A stretch of 21,150 nt of DNA from a virus. Made by a program: the position numbers and the translations under genes. The notes beneath the pieces are model-generated. The model was not told where the DNA came from. It did not search any database and saw only the letters and a program-made list of their open reading frames with translations. Positions 13,022 through 19,504 of the stretch are shown piece after piece; the stretch's first letter is position 1, and each line of letters starts with the position of its first letter. The DNA lies in IMG/VR virus record IMGVR_UViG_3300042553_001303, positions 1 through 21,150 of that record; one strand, given 5' to 3'.

Positions 13022-13660
13022 GTGGCTGAAAAAACATACACACCAACAGATGGTATGGCCTCTGCAGCACGCAGAGCCTTAAAGTGGAAAGAAGAGGGCA
13101 AGCGCGGTGGAACAACCGTAGGACTTGCCAGAGCAAATCAATTAGTAAAGAAAGAGTCCTTATCACAAAGCACCGTTTTGAGAATGCATAGTTTCTTTTC
13201 AAGACATGAAGTTGATAAGAAGGCTACTGGCTTTAATTCAGGAGAAGAAGGTTTTCCCAGCCCTGGTAGAGTTGCCTGGGATTTATGGGGCGGTGACTCA
13301 GGAGCATCCTGGTCTAAACAGAAAAGAGATCAAATAATGAACGATAGAATGAATAAGTCAATCTGGTCTGGTGTTTTCTTTCCAACAAATGAGCCACAAG
13401 AGATGGCTTTAATTGCAGAGGACCCAGAGGACGCACCATTAGATGTAGAAGTAGTAGATACTAATTTTCAGGTAGAGCGCGAATCTATTACAGAGAATGA
13501 TTCTATTACAAACGAGGTAACAGAAACACCTAACATTAATGATGAATCTAACACACAGATTCAAAATGTGGATACTGGAACATCAGATACGCTTGAGTTG
13601 TCTGATGATGCAATTGATTCAGATCCAGTAATTGAGCAACCTGAAGTAAACGAACAATAG
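13022..13660 (+). CDS. phage protein with GFPSPGRVAWDLWGGD domain and acidic tail
   Basis: A 212-residue protein. Residues about 8-110 form a domain with ARRALKWKEEGKRGGTTVG, then LRMHSFFSRHEVDK, then EGFPSPGRVAWDLWGGDSG. I recall this pattern from many tailed-phage proteins, stand-alone or fused to protease or head proteins; the role is not established. Residues about 131-212 are a low-complexity acidic tail (D, E, N, T rich). The start is GTG, five bases after an extended -10 element, without a ribosome-binding site. A virion-assembly role is an inference. Confidence 0.75.
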   Translation: MAEKTYTPTDGMASAARRALKWKEEGKRGGTTVGLARANQLVKKESLSQSTVLRMHSFFSRHEVDKKATGFNSGEEGFPSPGRVAWDLWGGDSGASWSKQKRDQIMNDRMNKSIWSGVFFPTNEPQEMALIAEDPEDAPLDVEVVDTNFQVERESITENDSITNEVTETPNINDESNTQIQNVDTGTSDTLELSDDAIDSDPVIEQPEVNEQ

Positions 13661-13677
13661 ACAATTAAGGAGCCACA

Positions 13678-14070
13678 ATGAGAGTTCTTATTGCTGGCAG
13701 CCGTAATTGGGTTGATTACAACGAGATAATGCGTAAAATGACTGTAACTCTGGATGAGTGGGTTGCCTCTGGTCCAGAAAACAGGAGGATAACCTTTGTC
13801 CATACCGCATCATCTCCTGCCGAAAATATGATTACCGAATATATCGGTAAAGTAGAAAAATTAGTTAGACAAAAGGGTTACGATATCGATGAGCATCTGG
13901 TTAGGCCAAAGCGCGGGGAGCAATGGCAAGGAAGGATATCAGTAGATGAGATATCTAAACTTAATGTTGATAAATCAATAATGTTCATCAGAGACTCTTG
14001 CAAAAAAACAGAGAATATTGCTAATATTAGTATTGCAATGGGTATTCCTACGGATATTGTGAAAGGGTGA
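13678..14070 (+). CDS. YspA/SLOG-like nucleotide-binding protein (DUF2493)
   Basis: A 130-residue Rossmann-like protein beginning MRVLIAGSRNWVDY. This is the hallmark of the YspA/DUF2493 branch of the SLOG superfamily (strand, GSR loop, helix). Later segments FVHTASSPAENMI and the strand KSIMFIRD fit the fold. SLOG proteins bind nucleotides or nucleotide-derived ligands, and several take part in phage-host conflict signalling. AAGGAG lies five bases before the ATG. Its TGA overlaps the ATGATGATG run in front of the deaminase. Confidence 0.78.
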   Translation: MRVLIAGSRNWVDYNEIMRKMTVTLDEWVASGPENRRITFVHTASSPAENMITEYIGKVEKLVRQKGYDIDEHLVRPKRGEQWQGRISVDEISKLNVDKSIMFIRDSCKKTENIANISIAMGIPTDIVKG

Positions 14071-14136
14071 TGATGATGCCAAAAGGAGATCTTTTCTCGT
14101 CTGTCGCGCCGTGATCAGAACTACCTTGATCTAGCG

Positions 14137-14445
14137 TTGAATGCCGCGCAATCATCGGATTGTAGAATGAAGCACGGTGCAGTTATTGTTAAAGGTGGAA
14201 GAGTTATTAGTATTGGTATTAATAAGAATCGCAACCACCCAACCGTGGTTTCATCGGAACATATTAAGACGCATTGTTCTATACATGCAGAAATTGATGC
14301 ATTGCGTAAGGTAAGAAATCCCAAGGGTGCCACAATTTATGTGGCAAGAGTTAATAGAAAAGGTCAGGATAGATTGTCCAGGCCATGCGATAGATGCCAC
14401 CAGGCAATTAAAAGTGCAGGAATCAGAAAGGTTGTTTATACATGA
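14137..14445 (+). CDS. cytidine/dCMP deaminase-family protein, 5' end disturbed
   Basis: The readable protein from TTG 14137 is 102 residues. It has the zinc-deaminase motifs SIHAEIDALRK (His50, Glu52) and RPCDRCHQ (Cys84, Cys87), and an AVIVKGGRVISIG strand. Such enzymes deaminate dCMP, cytidine or related bases. In-frame codons upstream (14077-14136) encode further homologous-looking sequence (RRDQNYLDLALNAAQ), the usual first helix. That frame has no ATG, GTG or TTG before 14137. The ATGATGATG at 14070-14078, with its following AAAAGGAG, is in another frame. The true start may therefore need a frameshift or an unusual codon, or the sequence may carry an indel. Confidence 0.75.
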   Translation: MNAAQSSDCRMKHGAVIVKGGRVISIGINKNRNHPTVVSSEHIKTHCSIHAEIDALRKVRNPKGATIYVARVNRKGQDRLSRPCDRCHQAIKSAGIRKVVYT

Positions 14446-14618
14446 ATGATCTACAAGCAATTCTAGATGGAATTAAAGATGAATTAAGTCAGATTAGAAT
14501 TATAATGCAAAAACGCCAGGATCATGAAGAGGCTATGGCTGCTAAACAAGATCTGGTTATGCAAAAGTGGGAGAATCAAATGAATTCTAATAAGCCTCAG
14601 AGGATGGGACTCCGATGA
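14442..14618 (+). CDS. 58-residue coiled-coil protein
   Basis: A short helical protein (NDLQAILDGIKDELSQIRI, then MQKRQDHEEAMAAKQDL) with a basic end. It is coupled to the deaminase (ATGA overlap) and to the next gene (ATGA overlap). No membrane segment or known motif is present. Packing and coupling support translation. Confidence 0.65.
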   Translation: MNDLQAILDGIKDELSQIRIIMQKRQDHEEAMAAKQDLVMQKWENQMNSNKPQRMGLR

Positions 14619-14848
14619 ACACACTTGTTTTAGATTATAACAGCGCACACGATTTTGTTTCATCAAGTTCTCACCGTGGATATTTCTGGGAGGGCTGGGA
14701 TATTGTGAGATGGGTTCCAAATCCACTAGGGTACTCCTCAAGGGAGGGCCAATTTAAAAATGGAAGATGGGGAATGTCTTATAGATACCCAGTATCAAGT
14801 GATGGGACATGGAAGGTAAAGGTCCCAGCAAATGTCAAATATAATTAA
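14615..14848 (+). CDS. conserved-type actinophage small protein
   Basis: A 77-residue aromatic- and glycine-rich protein (GYFWEGWDIVRWVPNPLGY, then KNGRWGMSYRYPV and DGTWKVKV), probably a small beta-rich fold. The pattern is familiar from hypothetical proteins of actinobacterial phages, but no role is known. It overlaps the WhiB gene by 17 bases, suggesting joint expression. Confidence 0.72.
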   Translation: MNTLVLDYNSAHDFVSSSSHRGYFWEGWDIVRWVPNPLGYSSREGQFKNGRWGMSYRYPVSSDGTWKVKVPANVKYN

Positions 14849-15167
14849 AAAACTAGGACTAGATCCAGATAATGTAAAGTGGTATCAATTAGCAGCCTGT
14901 TCTGGTGCTGATATTAATATGTTTTATGATGACTATGAGACAGATAAATTCTTAGCAACACAGGTAGATGAGATGTGTCTACATTGTCCAGTTATATCAC
15001 AATGCTATAATGAAGGTATAAGTAATAAAGAAAAGGGAGTCTGGGGAGGTATCTACCTGGACCTTGGAAGAGTAGACAGAGAAAATAACTTACATAAAAC
15101 TAAAGAAGTTTGGGACAGGTTAAAGAATAATCATGGGTCAGGTATTCTACACAAAAGAGATGGCTAA
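14832..15167 (+). CDS. WhiB-family iron-sulfur transcription factor
   Basis: A 111-residue Wbl protein. The four cluster cysteines are Cys23 (AACSGAD), Cys49 and Cys52 (MCLHCPV) and Cys58 (SQCYNEG), followed by the family turn GVWGGIYL at 69-76. A basic-polar C-terminus follows. WhiB proteins bind a [4Fe-4S] cluster and act with the host primary sigma factor. They occur essentially only in Actinobacteria and their phages, making this the best host indicator in the window. Phage copies such as WhiBTM4 can repress host whiB genes and affect superinfection. AAAGG lies about 9 bases before the ATG. Confidence 0.95.
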   Translation: MSNIIKKLGLDPDNVKWYQLAACSGADINMFYDDYETDKFLATQVDEMCLHCPVISQCYNEGISNKEKGVWGGIYLDLGRVDRENNLHKTKEVWDRLKNNHGSGILHKRDG

Positions 15168-15381
15168 GGCTGTCAGAGAAATCAAGGCTCCCTATAAAAA
15201 TGTTAGGCTAGACATTATGAAAAGGCCCAACTATATAGCGCTTGTCATTCATGAGAACAACATCATGGAGTTTGGTCAGGAGCAAAGGATGAATATCATG
15301 GAATATTTATTGAAAGTAAGATCCATGATTCAATCATTCGGGGTCAGATGTGAAATAGAAGGCATAAAGTATGACAAATAA
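15133..15381 (+). CDS. 82-residue hypothetical protein
   Basis: A small alpha/beta protein (GQVFYTKEMAKAVREIKAPY, then YIALVIHENNIMEFG and a final YLLKVRSMIQSFGV segment). It overlaps the WhiB gene by 35 bases in another frame and the next gene by 11 bases. No family is recognised. Codon use is like its neighbours. Confidence 0.68.
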   Translation: MGQVFYTKEMAKAVREIKAPYKNVRLDIMKRPNYIALVIHENNIMEFGQEQRMNIMEYLLKVRSMIQSFGVRCEIEGIKYDK

Positions 15382-15568
15382 ATCTATAAAACATTTTTAT
15401 GTTTATGTTATAGATGAGCGGGTCCACGGTACTGTGTCCAGCCTTGGGGCACATGCTAGCCGTGTAAAATATGAAAAAGATGGAATACATTATGACGTTT
15501 TAATGTTAAATGAAGACCTGTTATTTGTAGATGAATTTTCTATTGGTATAGAGGAAGAAGATATTTAA
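15371..15568 (+). CDS. 65-residue hypothetical protein
   Basis: A small protein (FYVYVIDERVHGTVSSLG, then GIHYDVLMLNEDLLFVDEFS), beta-rich with an acidic end. It has GAAGG about 8 bases before the ATG and ends on the first base of the next ATG (TAATG). No known domain is seen. Confidence 0.68.
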   Translation: MTNKSIKHFYVYVIDERVHGTVSSLGAHASRVKYEKDGIHYDVLMLNEDLLFVDEFSIGIEEEDI

Positions 15569-15795
15569 TGAGATGTTATTCGTGCGATCAGCCGAAAAAT
15601 GAATTAAATCCTAAGAAGTCAGCGCTACTTGGACTTAATTTGCTTCTTTGTAAAAAATGTATAGAATTGAAATACGAGCCTCGCTGGATCATAATTTTGG
15701 CTGGCAGAAAGTTTGGTTCAGATTCAGTAAGGGATTATGTAGTTAAACATAGATATGTCGGAAAAGAAATATCAGCGAGTGAACTCATCTCCTAG
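15568..15795 (+). CDS. 75-residue zinc-ribbon protein
   Basis: Two CxxC pairs, MRCYSCDQ at the N-terminus and LLLCKKCIE at about 26-34, flank an ELNPKKSALLG segment, forming a small zinc knuckle. The tail (EPRWIIILAGRKFGS, then VRDYVVKHRYVG) matches a pattern I recall from many actinophage hypothetical proteins. The function is unknown. It is coupled by TAATG to the gene before. Confidence 0.72.
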   Translation: MRCYSCDQPKNELNPKKSALLGLNLLLCKKCIELKYEPRWIIILAGRKFGSDSVRDYVVKHRYVGKEISASELIS

Positions 15796-16033
15796 CATAA
15801 AATGCGAAGATATAGTATCTGAGATAAATAATTTAGTAAAAAAAATAAAATCCGGTACTGCTAGTGTAAAAGATTTACAAATTTGTGAAAAACTTACAGA
15901 TGTATTGCAGAATGTACTAAAAACTTTTACAGACATAGACTCCTTTGATGCATGGGTTGCTAAAGAAACAATAGAAATGTCTCGTTATACATGTAAAAAA
16001 TATGGCCATCTCTCTATGAATGATAAAATATAG
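15755..16033 (+). CDS. 92-residue helical protein
   Basis: A probably all-helical protein (CEDIVSEINNLVKKIKSG, then LQICEKLTDVLQNVLKTF), overlapping the previous gene by 41 bases. No ribosome-binding site is evident, so translation may depend on coupling. No family is recognised. Confidence 0.62.
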   Translation: MSEKKYQRVNSSPSIKCEDIVSEINNLVKKIKSGTASVKDLQICEKLTDVLQNVLKTFTDIDSFDAWVAKETIEMSRYTCKKYGHLSMNDKI

Positions 16034-16045
16034 ATATAACATTTA

Positions 16046-16351
16046 TTGGGGTGGGTACTCATTTTATCTGATGCTGTGATAATAGCCGTCATAGGTCTTG
16101 TAGGAACTATATTTACTGGGGCTATAGTAAAATACTTTGACTACAGATTAAATAGAATAAGACACGATTTTGATGAACGTGTCCAAATACGGTCTGAGAA
16201 TGTAGAAGATTTAAATATTCTAAAACATGAGTTAGAGAAAAGAAAAGAAGAAATTAGAATACTTGAGAATGAATTAGATGAGTGGAAGGGTAGATATTAT
16301 GAGATACTTGAACACCTTATTGAACTTAGGGGAAAATTAAATGGTAACTAG
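16046..16351 (+). CDS. membrane-anchored coiled-coil protein
   Basis: A 101-residue protein with one N-terminal membrane segment (about 5-31, around DAVIIAVIGLVGTIFTG) and a long charged coiled coil (about 35-100). The start is TTG, preceded five bases earlier by a TATAAC box (16035-16040), so it may be a leaderless start of the type seen elsewhere in the window. It overlaps the next, two-segment membrane protein by 11 bases. The pair resembles holin/antiholin or lysis-associated neighbours, though nothing here proves that. Confidence 0.62.
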   Translation: MGWVLILSDAVIIAVIGLVGTIFTGAIVKYFDYRLNRIRHDFDERVQIRSENVEDLNILKHELEKRKEEIRILENELDEWKGRYYEILEHLIELRGKLNGN

Positions 16352-16574
16352 AATTGTTGGTTTATTAGTATTACTAGCATGTCTAACAGTTTCTTTGTTA
16401 AGAGGTCTAGGTGTGATGGAGGGGGATTTTATTATTCCATTACTACTCCTTAGCCAATTAGTTATTTTAGGATACCTAGTACAACTAGTACAAATGTTTG
16501 CCAAGGACATTTTGATAAGATATACTAGTAATAGCACAAAAACAACAACGACTAATCTACATACCTGGAACTAA
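16341..16574 (+). CDS. small two-segment membrane protein, holin candidate
   Basis: A 77-residue protein with two hydrophobic segments, about 3-22 and 32-54, a short acidic turn between them (VMEGDF), and a polar Thr/Asn-rich tail. Size and topology suit a class II holin but also many other phage membrane proteins. AGGGG lies about 8 bases before the ATG. No recognised endolysin is adjacent; the lysozyme-like gene is 5 kb upstream. Confidence 0.65.
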   Translation: MVTRIVGLLVLLACLTVSLLRGLGVMEGDFIIPLLLLSQLVILGYLVQLVQMFAKDILIRYTSNSTKTTTTNLHTWN

Positions 16575-16575
16575 T

Positions 16576-17109
16576 ATGACATGTATTTCTGCACTATCAT
16601 ACAACGGTAAAGTTTGTATGGGTGGAGATTCTGCTTCAGTAGATGAAGATTCTTCTTTAGTATCTTCTAGAAAAGAACCAAAAGTATTCATAAAGAATGG
16701 ATATTTGCTAGGATACGCTGGAAGTTTCAGATTTGGAAAAGTTCTTCAGCACATATTTAGTCCTCCAAAACTTTCTGATGATGATATAGATAAGTTCTTA
16801 AATACTACATTTGTAAACGCTCTAAGAGAGTGCTGTGAGTTAAATAAAGTAGACCCTGGATCAGAAGAAGACTCATCAGAAATGCTTGTAGGAGTGGCAG
16901 GCAGGGTGTTTGAATTTTGCAATGACTGGCACTTTGGCGAGGATACTAATAATTTTAATGCTATTGGATCAGGAACAAAGTTTGCATTAGGATCTTTATA
17001 TTCTACTAGACGAATCAAGTCTCCGACTGCTAGAATACAAATGGCGCTTGAATCTGCGGAGAGATTTTCTCCATCTGTAAGAGGTCCATTCACTATATTG
17101 GAGTTGTAA
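16576..17109 (+). CDS. proteasome beta-subunit-like Ntn hydrolase
   Basis: A 177-residue protein of the T1 peptidase (proteasome beta/HslV) fold. It starts MTCISALSYNGKVCMGGDSA. Removal of Met would expose Thr2 as the N-terminal nucleophile, with Asp18 as the Asp17 equivalent and Lys36 (or Lys33) as the active-site Lys equivalent. GYAGS at 46-50 and AIGSG at 129-133 are family hallmarks. There is no propeptide. Actinobacteria often have a 20S proteasome, so the product could be a stand-alone peptidase, an HslV-like ring or a modulator of the host particle. The substrate is unknown. Confidence 0.82.
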   Translation: MTCISALSYNGKVCMGGDSASVDEDSSLVSSRKEPKVFIKNGYLLGYAGSFRFGKVLQHIFSPPKLSDDDIDKFLNTTFVNALRECCELNKVDPGSEEDSSEMLVGVAGRVFEFCNDWHFGEDTNNFNAIGSGTKFALGSLYSTRRIKSPTARIQMALESAERFSPSVRGPFTILEL

Positions 17110-17300
17110 TGCTAGATGCCAGAGGTCTTCCGACCCCAGAGTGTCCTAGTTGTGGTAGTTGGTTGCTTAAAGTAACCCTTAATTTTGATGAAGAATATAA
17201 CATATGCTCGTATTTGCTTGAAGGAGAGTGTGCCATGTGTGGTACACTTCTTACTGTACCCACCCCACTAGATCATCCAGACTATGAGGAGATGTTGTGA
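17109..17300 (+). CDS. 63-residue zinc ribbon protein
   Basis: Two metal-binding pairs, CPSCGSW at about 12-18 and CAMCGTL at about 41-47, are separated by a beta hairpin, giving a compact zinc ribbon. GGAG lies five bases before the ATG, which overlaps the previous stop. It overlaps the HAD gene by 4 bases. The role is unknown. Confidence 0.72.
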   Translation: MLDARGLPTPECPSCGSWLLKVTLNFDEEYNICSYLLEGECAMCGTLLTVPTPLDHPDYEEML

Positions 17301-17752
17301 AAACAGCAGTCATATTCGACATGGACGGCACACTTGCAGATGTGTCGTCTATTCGTCATCATCTGACTAAATATGATGAGGGTAAACGTAGAGTCATAAA
17401 ACATTTTGATAATTTCCATGCTGAATCAGTTAATGTTCCTCCGCATAGTCATGTAGTAAATGCTGCTCAGATTGGACACATGCTAGGACATGCGGTGCTA
17501 GTTGTTACTGCAAGAAAGCATATGTGGAGAAACCATACGGCATGGTGGCTAGCCATGCATGATGTTCCTAGCGATATGCTAATGATGCGCGGGGATGAAG
17601 ACAATCGTAAAGACTATGAAGTCAAGAAAGATATGCTTGACACGCTCCGTAAGGCATACGATATAATTCATGCATGGGACGATAATCCAAGTATTATCAA
17701 ACTATGGAAAGAAAATAATATACCAACTACAGAAGTTCCAGGATGGGAGTGA
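17297..17752 (+). CDS. HAD-superfamily phosphatase (PNK 3'-phosphatase-like)
   Basis: A 151-residue HAD hydrolase. Motif I is IFDMDGTLAD (nucleophile Asp8, acid Asp10) and motif II is VVTARK. The HAWDDNPS segment supplies the motif IV acids. The compact form and the TARxxxxRxxTxxWL-like segment resemble the 3'-phosphatase half of T4 polynucleotide kinase and its phage relatives, which act on DNA or RNA 3' phosphates. Other nucleotide or sugar phosphates are possible. The start is GTG with GAGGAG about 5 bases upstream. Confidence 0.85.
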   Translation: MKTAVIFDMDGTLADVSSIRHHLTKYDEGKRRVIKHFDNFHAESVNVPPHSHVVNAAQIGHMLGHAVLVVTARKHMWRNHTAWWLAMHDVPSDMLMMRGDEDNRKDYEVKKDMLDTLRKAYDIIHAWDDNPSIIKLWKENNIPTTEVPGWE

Positions 17753-17754
17753 TT

Positions 17755-17802
17755 ATGGACGGTATTGATGACTACTTTGAGATGAGATTTAAAGATATCT
17801 GA
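17755..17802 (+). CDS. possible 15-residue coupling micro-ORF
   Basis: A short ORF (MDGIDDYFEMRFKDI) starting 2 bases after the HAD stop and ending in a TGATG overlap with the oxygenase ATG. It may only carry translation across to the next gene. There is no direct evidence that the peptide is functional. Confidence 0.3.
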   Translation: MDGIDDYFEMRFKDI

Positions 17803-18395
17803 TGAAAGATTTTTATATCTCTGATGATTTTATATCAGAAAGCGAAATGAAGAAGATAAAAGATACTTTCACTTCTTCAGACTTTCCGTGGACATATAGT
17901 AGATCCCAGATAGATGAAATTAAATATTTGAAATTTAACTACATTGATAATGTACCTGATTTAGAAAAGGTGCAGACTGCGCCCTACATGACAACTTTCA
18001 TCAAAAGGTTTCATGAGGTTGATCATGAAGAGTACTACGAAGTTTGTAAAAATCTATTAGAAAAATTTTTGCATACAAATAACTTAGATTATGAAGACAC
18101 TCTGATAGTAAGATCTAATATATTTTTTCAAAATGTAAATCAAACTATCTCCCCGCCTCACAAAGACTTTTACGGATCTGATCATAAAATATTTTTATAT
18201 TATATAAATGATTCAGATGGAGACACCCTGTTGTTTGATAATCAAGGTACGGCTACAAACTTAGAACTTAAAATTTCTAAAAGAGTATCTCCTAAAATGG
18301 GAAGAGCAATATCTTTTAATGGAGATACTTATCATTCTGCTGGAGTTCCTAAACAAAGTGACGATAGAATAGTAATAAACATATCTTATAAGTAA
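17802..18395 (+). CDS. 2-oxoglutarate/Fe(II) oxygenase
   Basis: A 197-residue prolyl-hydroxylase-type dioxygenase. The iron ligands are His120 and Asp122 (PPHKDFY) and His178 (YHSAGV), with the 2-oxoglutarate Arg189 (DDRIVINISY). The turn YYINDSDGDTLLF at 133-145 matches the family. It is more divergent than the two genes at 11797 and 19505, lacking their LNND...GG segment. The TGATG start overlap suggests coupling to the preceding short ORF. The substrate is unknown. Confidence 0.85.
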   Translation: MKDFYISDDFISESEMKKIKDTFTSSDFPWTYSRSQIDEIKYLKFNYIDNVPDLEKVQTAPYMTTFIKRFHEVDHEEYYEVCKNLLEKFLHTNNLDYEDTLIVRSNIFFQNVNQTISPPHKDFYGSDHKIFLYYINDSDGDTLLFDNQGTATNLELKISKRVSPKMGRAISFNGDTYHSAGVPKQSDDRIVINISYK

Positions 18396-18406
18396 GGATG
18401 AGTGTA

Positions 18407-18529
18407 ATGATTCTCAGTACTGAATATGAAAGAAAGGCTCTGCATTTTGCCGACATTGGCATGTATACAGCCGCCCAGGTGTTTGCTACACTAGCCCTCG
18501 CAGCCGCAACTAGAGAAAGTAATTCATAA
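18407..18529 (+). CDS. 40-residue Ala-rich small protein
   Basis: A short ORF (ILSTEYERKALHFADIGMY, then AAQVFATLALAAATRESN) with one Ala/Leu-rich helix, possibly amphipathic or membrane-associated. AAGGA lies about 8 bases before ATG 18407; an in-frame ATG at 18398 is also possible. It ends one base before the glycosylase ATG. No family is recognised. Confidence 0.55.
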   Translation: MILSTEYERKALHFADIGMYTAAQVFATLALAAATRESNS

Positions 18530-18530
18530 C

Positions 18531-19064
18531 ATGCAAGTTTTTCTACCAGAACATACCTATCGAGATTGTGCCCAGGCATTAGACCAAAAGCGTCTGGTCA
18601 AGCAATTGCTTGAGGGCAGGCAGATTCTTGCAGCCCTTGCTGGTCAAACTAGGGGTTGGGTAAACCACCCCGCCACTCGTATGTTTAATGGATACGAGGG
18701 GGAACTTGTATCCTACCTATTGCAAATCAAGATCGAAATGGAGCAGCGTGGGTATAAGTGGGAAAATAACTGGGACACCATTACTGATACATGGACCAAA
18801 TACTTTAAGCCCAAGCATGGGGCAGCCATCGAACTGCCGGACTATTTGAAGCCAGGGCATCCAGATAACCTTAGACTTATTATTACACATCGTGGTAGAC
18901 TATATGAGAAAGCGCCAGAACTGTATCCACAGTATCAATATGAGTCTACTATTTACCGCCAGTATGTTTGCTGTGATAGGTGCAATTACTACTGGCCTAC
19001 CCACCCCAAGGAGGATCGGAATTGTTTAATAACGTCAGAGTCGTTGAAGGCTCAGAGCGCGTGA
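18531..19064 (+). CDS. pyrimidine dimer DNA glycosylase-like protein
   Basis: A 177-residue protein with the pattern of the pyrimidine-dimer glycosylase/endonuclease V-like family (Pyr_excise): an N-terminal YRDCAQALDQKRLVKQLLEG (10-29), the conserved NHPATRMFNGYEGEL at 45-59, and HRGRLYEKAPELYPQ at 120-134. Such enzymes remove UV dimers, which suits a sunlit-water phage. The tail adds YVCCDRCNYYW at 146-156, a possible zinc site. Catalytic residues were not proven here. It overlaps the next gene. Confidence 0.78.
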   Translation: MQVFLPEHTYRDCAQALDQKRLVKQLLEGRQILAALAGQTRGWVNHPATRMFNGYEGELVSYLLQIKIEMEQRGYKWENNWDTITDTWTKYFKPKHGAAIELPDYLKPGHPDNLRLIITHRGRLYEKAPELYPQYQYESTIYRQYVCCDRCNYYWPTHPKEDRNCLITSESLKAQSA

Positions 19065-19321
19065 ACACCAATAATCTTAATTTCACAAAGTTTACAGAGC
19101 CAGTAGATAAACCATGGCTACCTTTTTACGTCACATCAGATGAGTTCTTTGAAATTTTGCGAGTGGCGTATGAAGATTCTTATGGCAAAGATACTGGTGT
19201 ATGGCATCCAGAGGATATGTACGTCAATGTTTCAACAGTTCTTGAGACATTAACAAATACCCTGTCTAACATGTCGCGAATTCGCAGCGGAAAGCCGTTG
19301 AGGGGAATTAAAGAGTCATGA
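19022..19321 (+). CDS. 99-residue hypothetical protein, TTG start
   Basis: No recognised family. It appears helical with an aromatic stretch (DKPWLPFYVTSDEFFEILRV). The start is set by AAGGAGG at 19008-19014, the strongest ribosome-binding site in this part, with 7 bases to TTG 19022. GTG 19061, overlapping the previous stop, is the alternative. The chosen start overlaps the glycosylase gene by 43 bases. Confidence 0.65.
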   Translation: MFNNVRVVEGSERVNTNNLNFTKFTEPVDKPWLPFYVTSDEFFEILRVAYEDSYGKDTGVWHPEDMYVNVSTVLETLTNTLSNMSRIRSGKPLRGIKES

Positions 19322-19503
19322 CAGAAGTGCAGTATGTAGCAAATGCTCTTTTAGAGTCATGGTTCCCCAAGCGTCACTCAGATAAAGAATGGCTTAATAG
19401 TGATGATGGTCAAAACTGGCAGGAGATAGCCATCCTAGATGCTACAATAGCCATAGAAGCCCATTTAAAATGGCAGGAAATGAATGGAGATGATCTTAAA
19501 TAA
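19318..19503 (+). CDS. small orphan, domain A of a split/fused pair
   Basis: A 61-residue protein: VANALLESWFPKRHSDKEW, then LNSDDGQNWQEIAILDATIA. It lines up over its length with the N-terminal part of the gene at 20743 (VALELLKLRFPETHNDESW, then LATDDGTKF and EAIIAI). The function is unknown. ATG 19318 overlaps the previous stop. Confidence 0.7.
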   Translation: MTEVQYVANALLESWFPKRHSDKEWLNSDDGQNWQEIAILDATIAIEAHLKWQEMNGDDLK

Positions 19504-19504
19504 C

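Noticed and set aside
16746-17093. A 115-residue minus-strand open frame.
   Set aside because: It is antisense to the Ntn hydrolase, which has clear family motifs. The minus-strand protein shows none.
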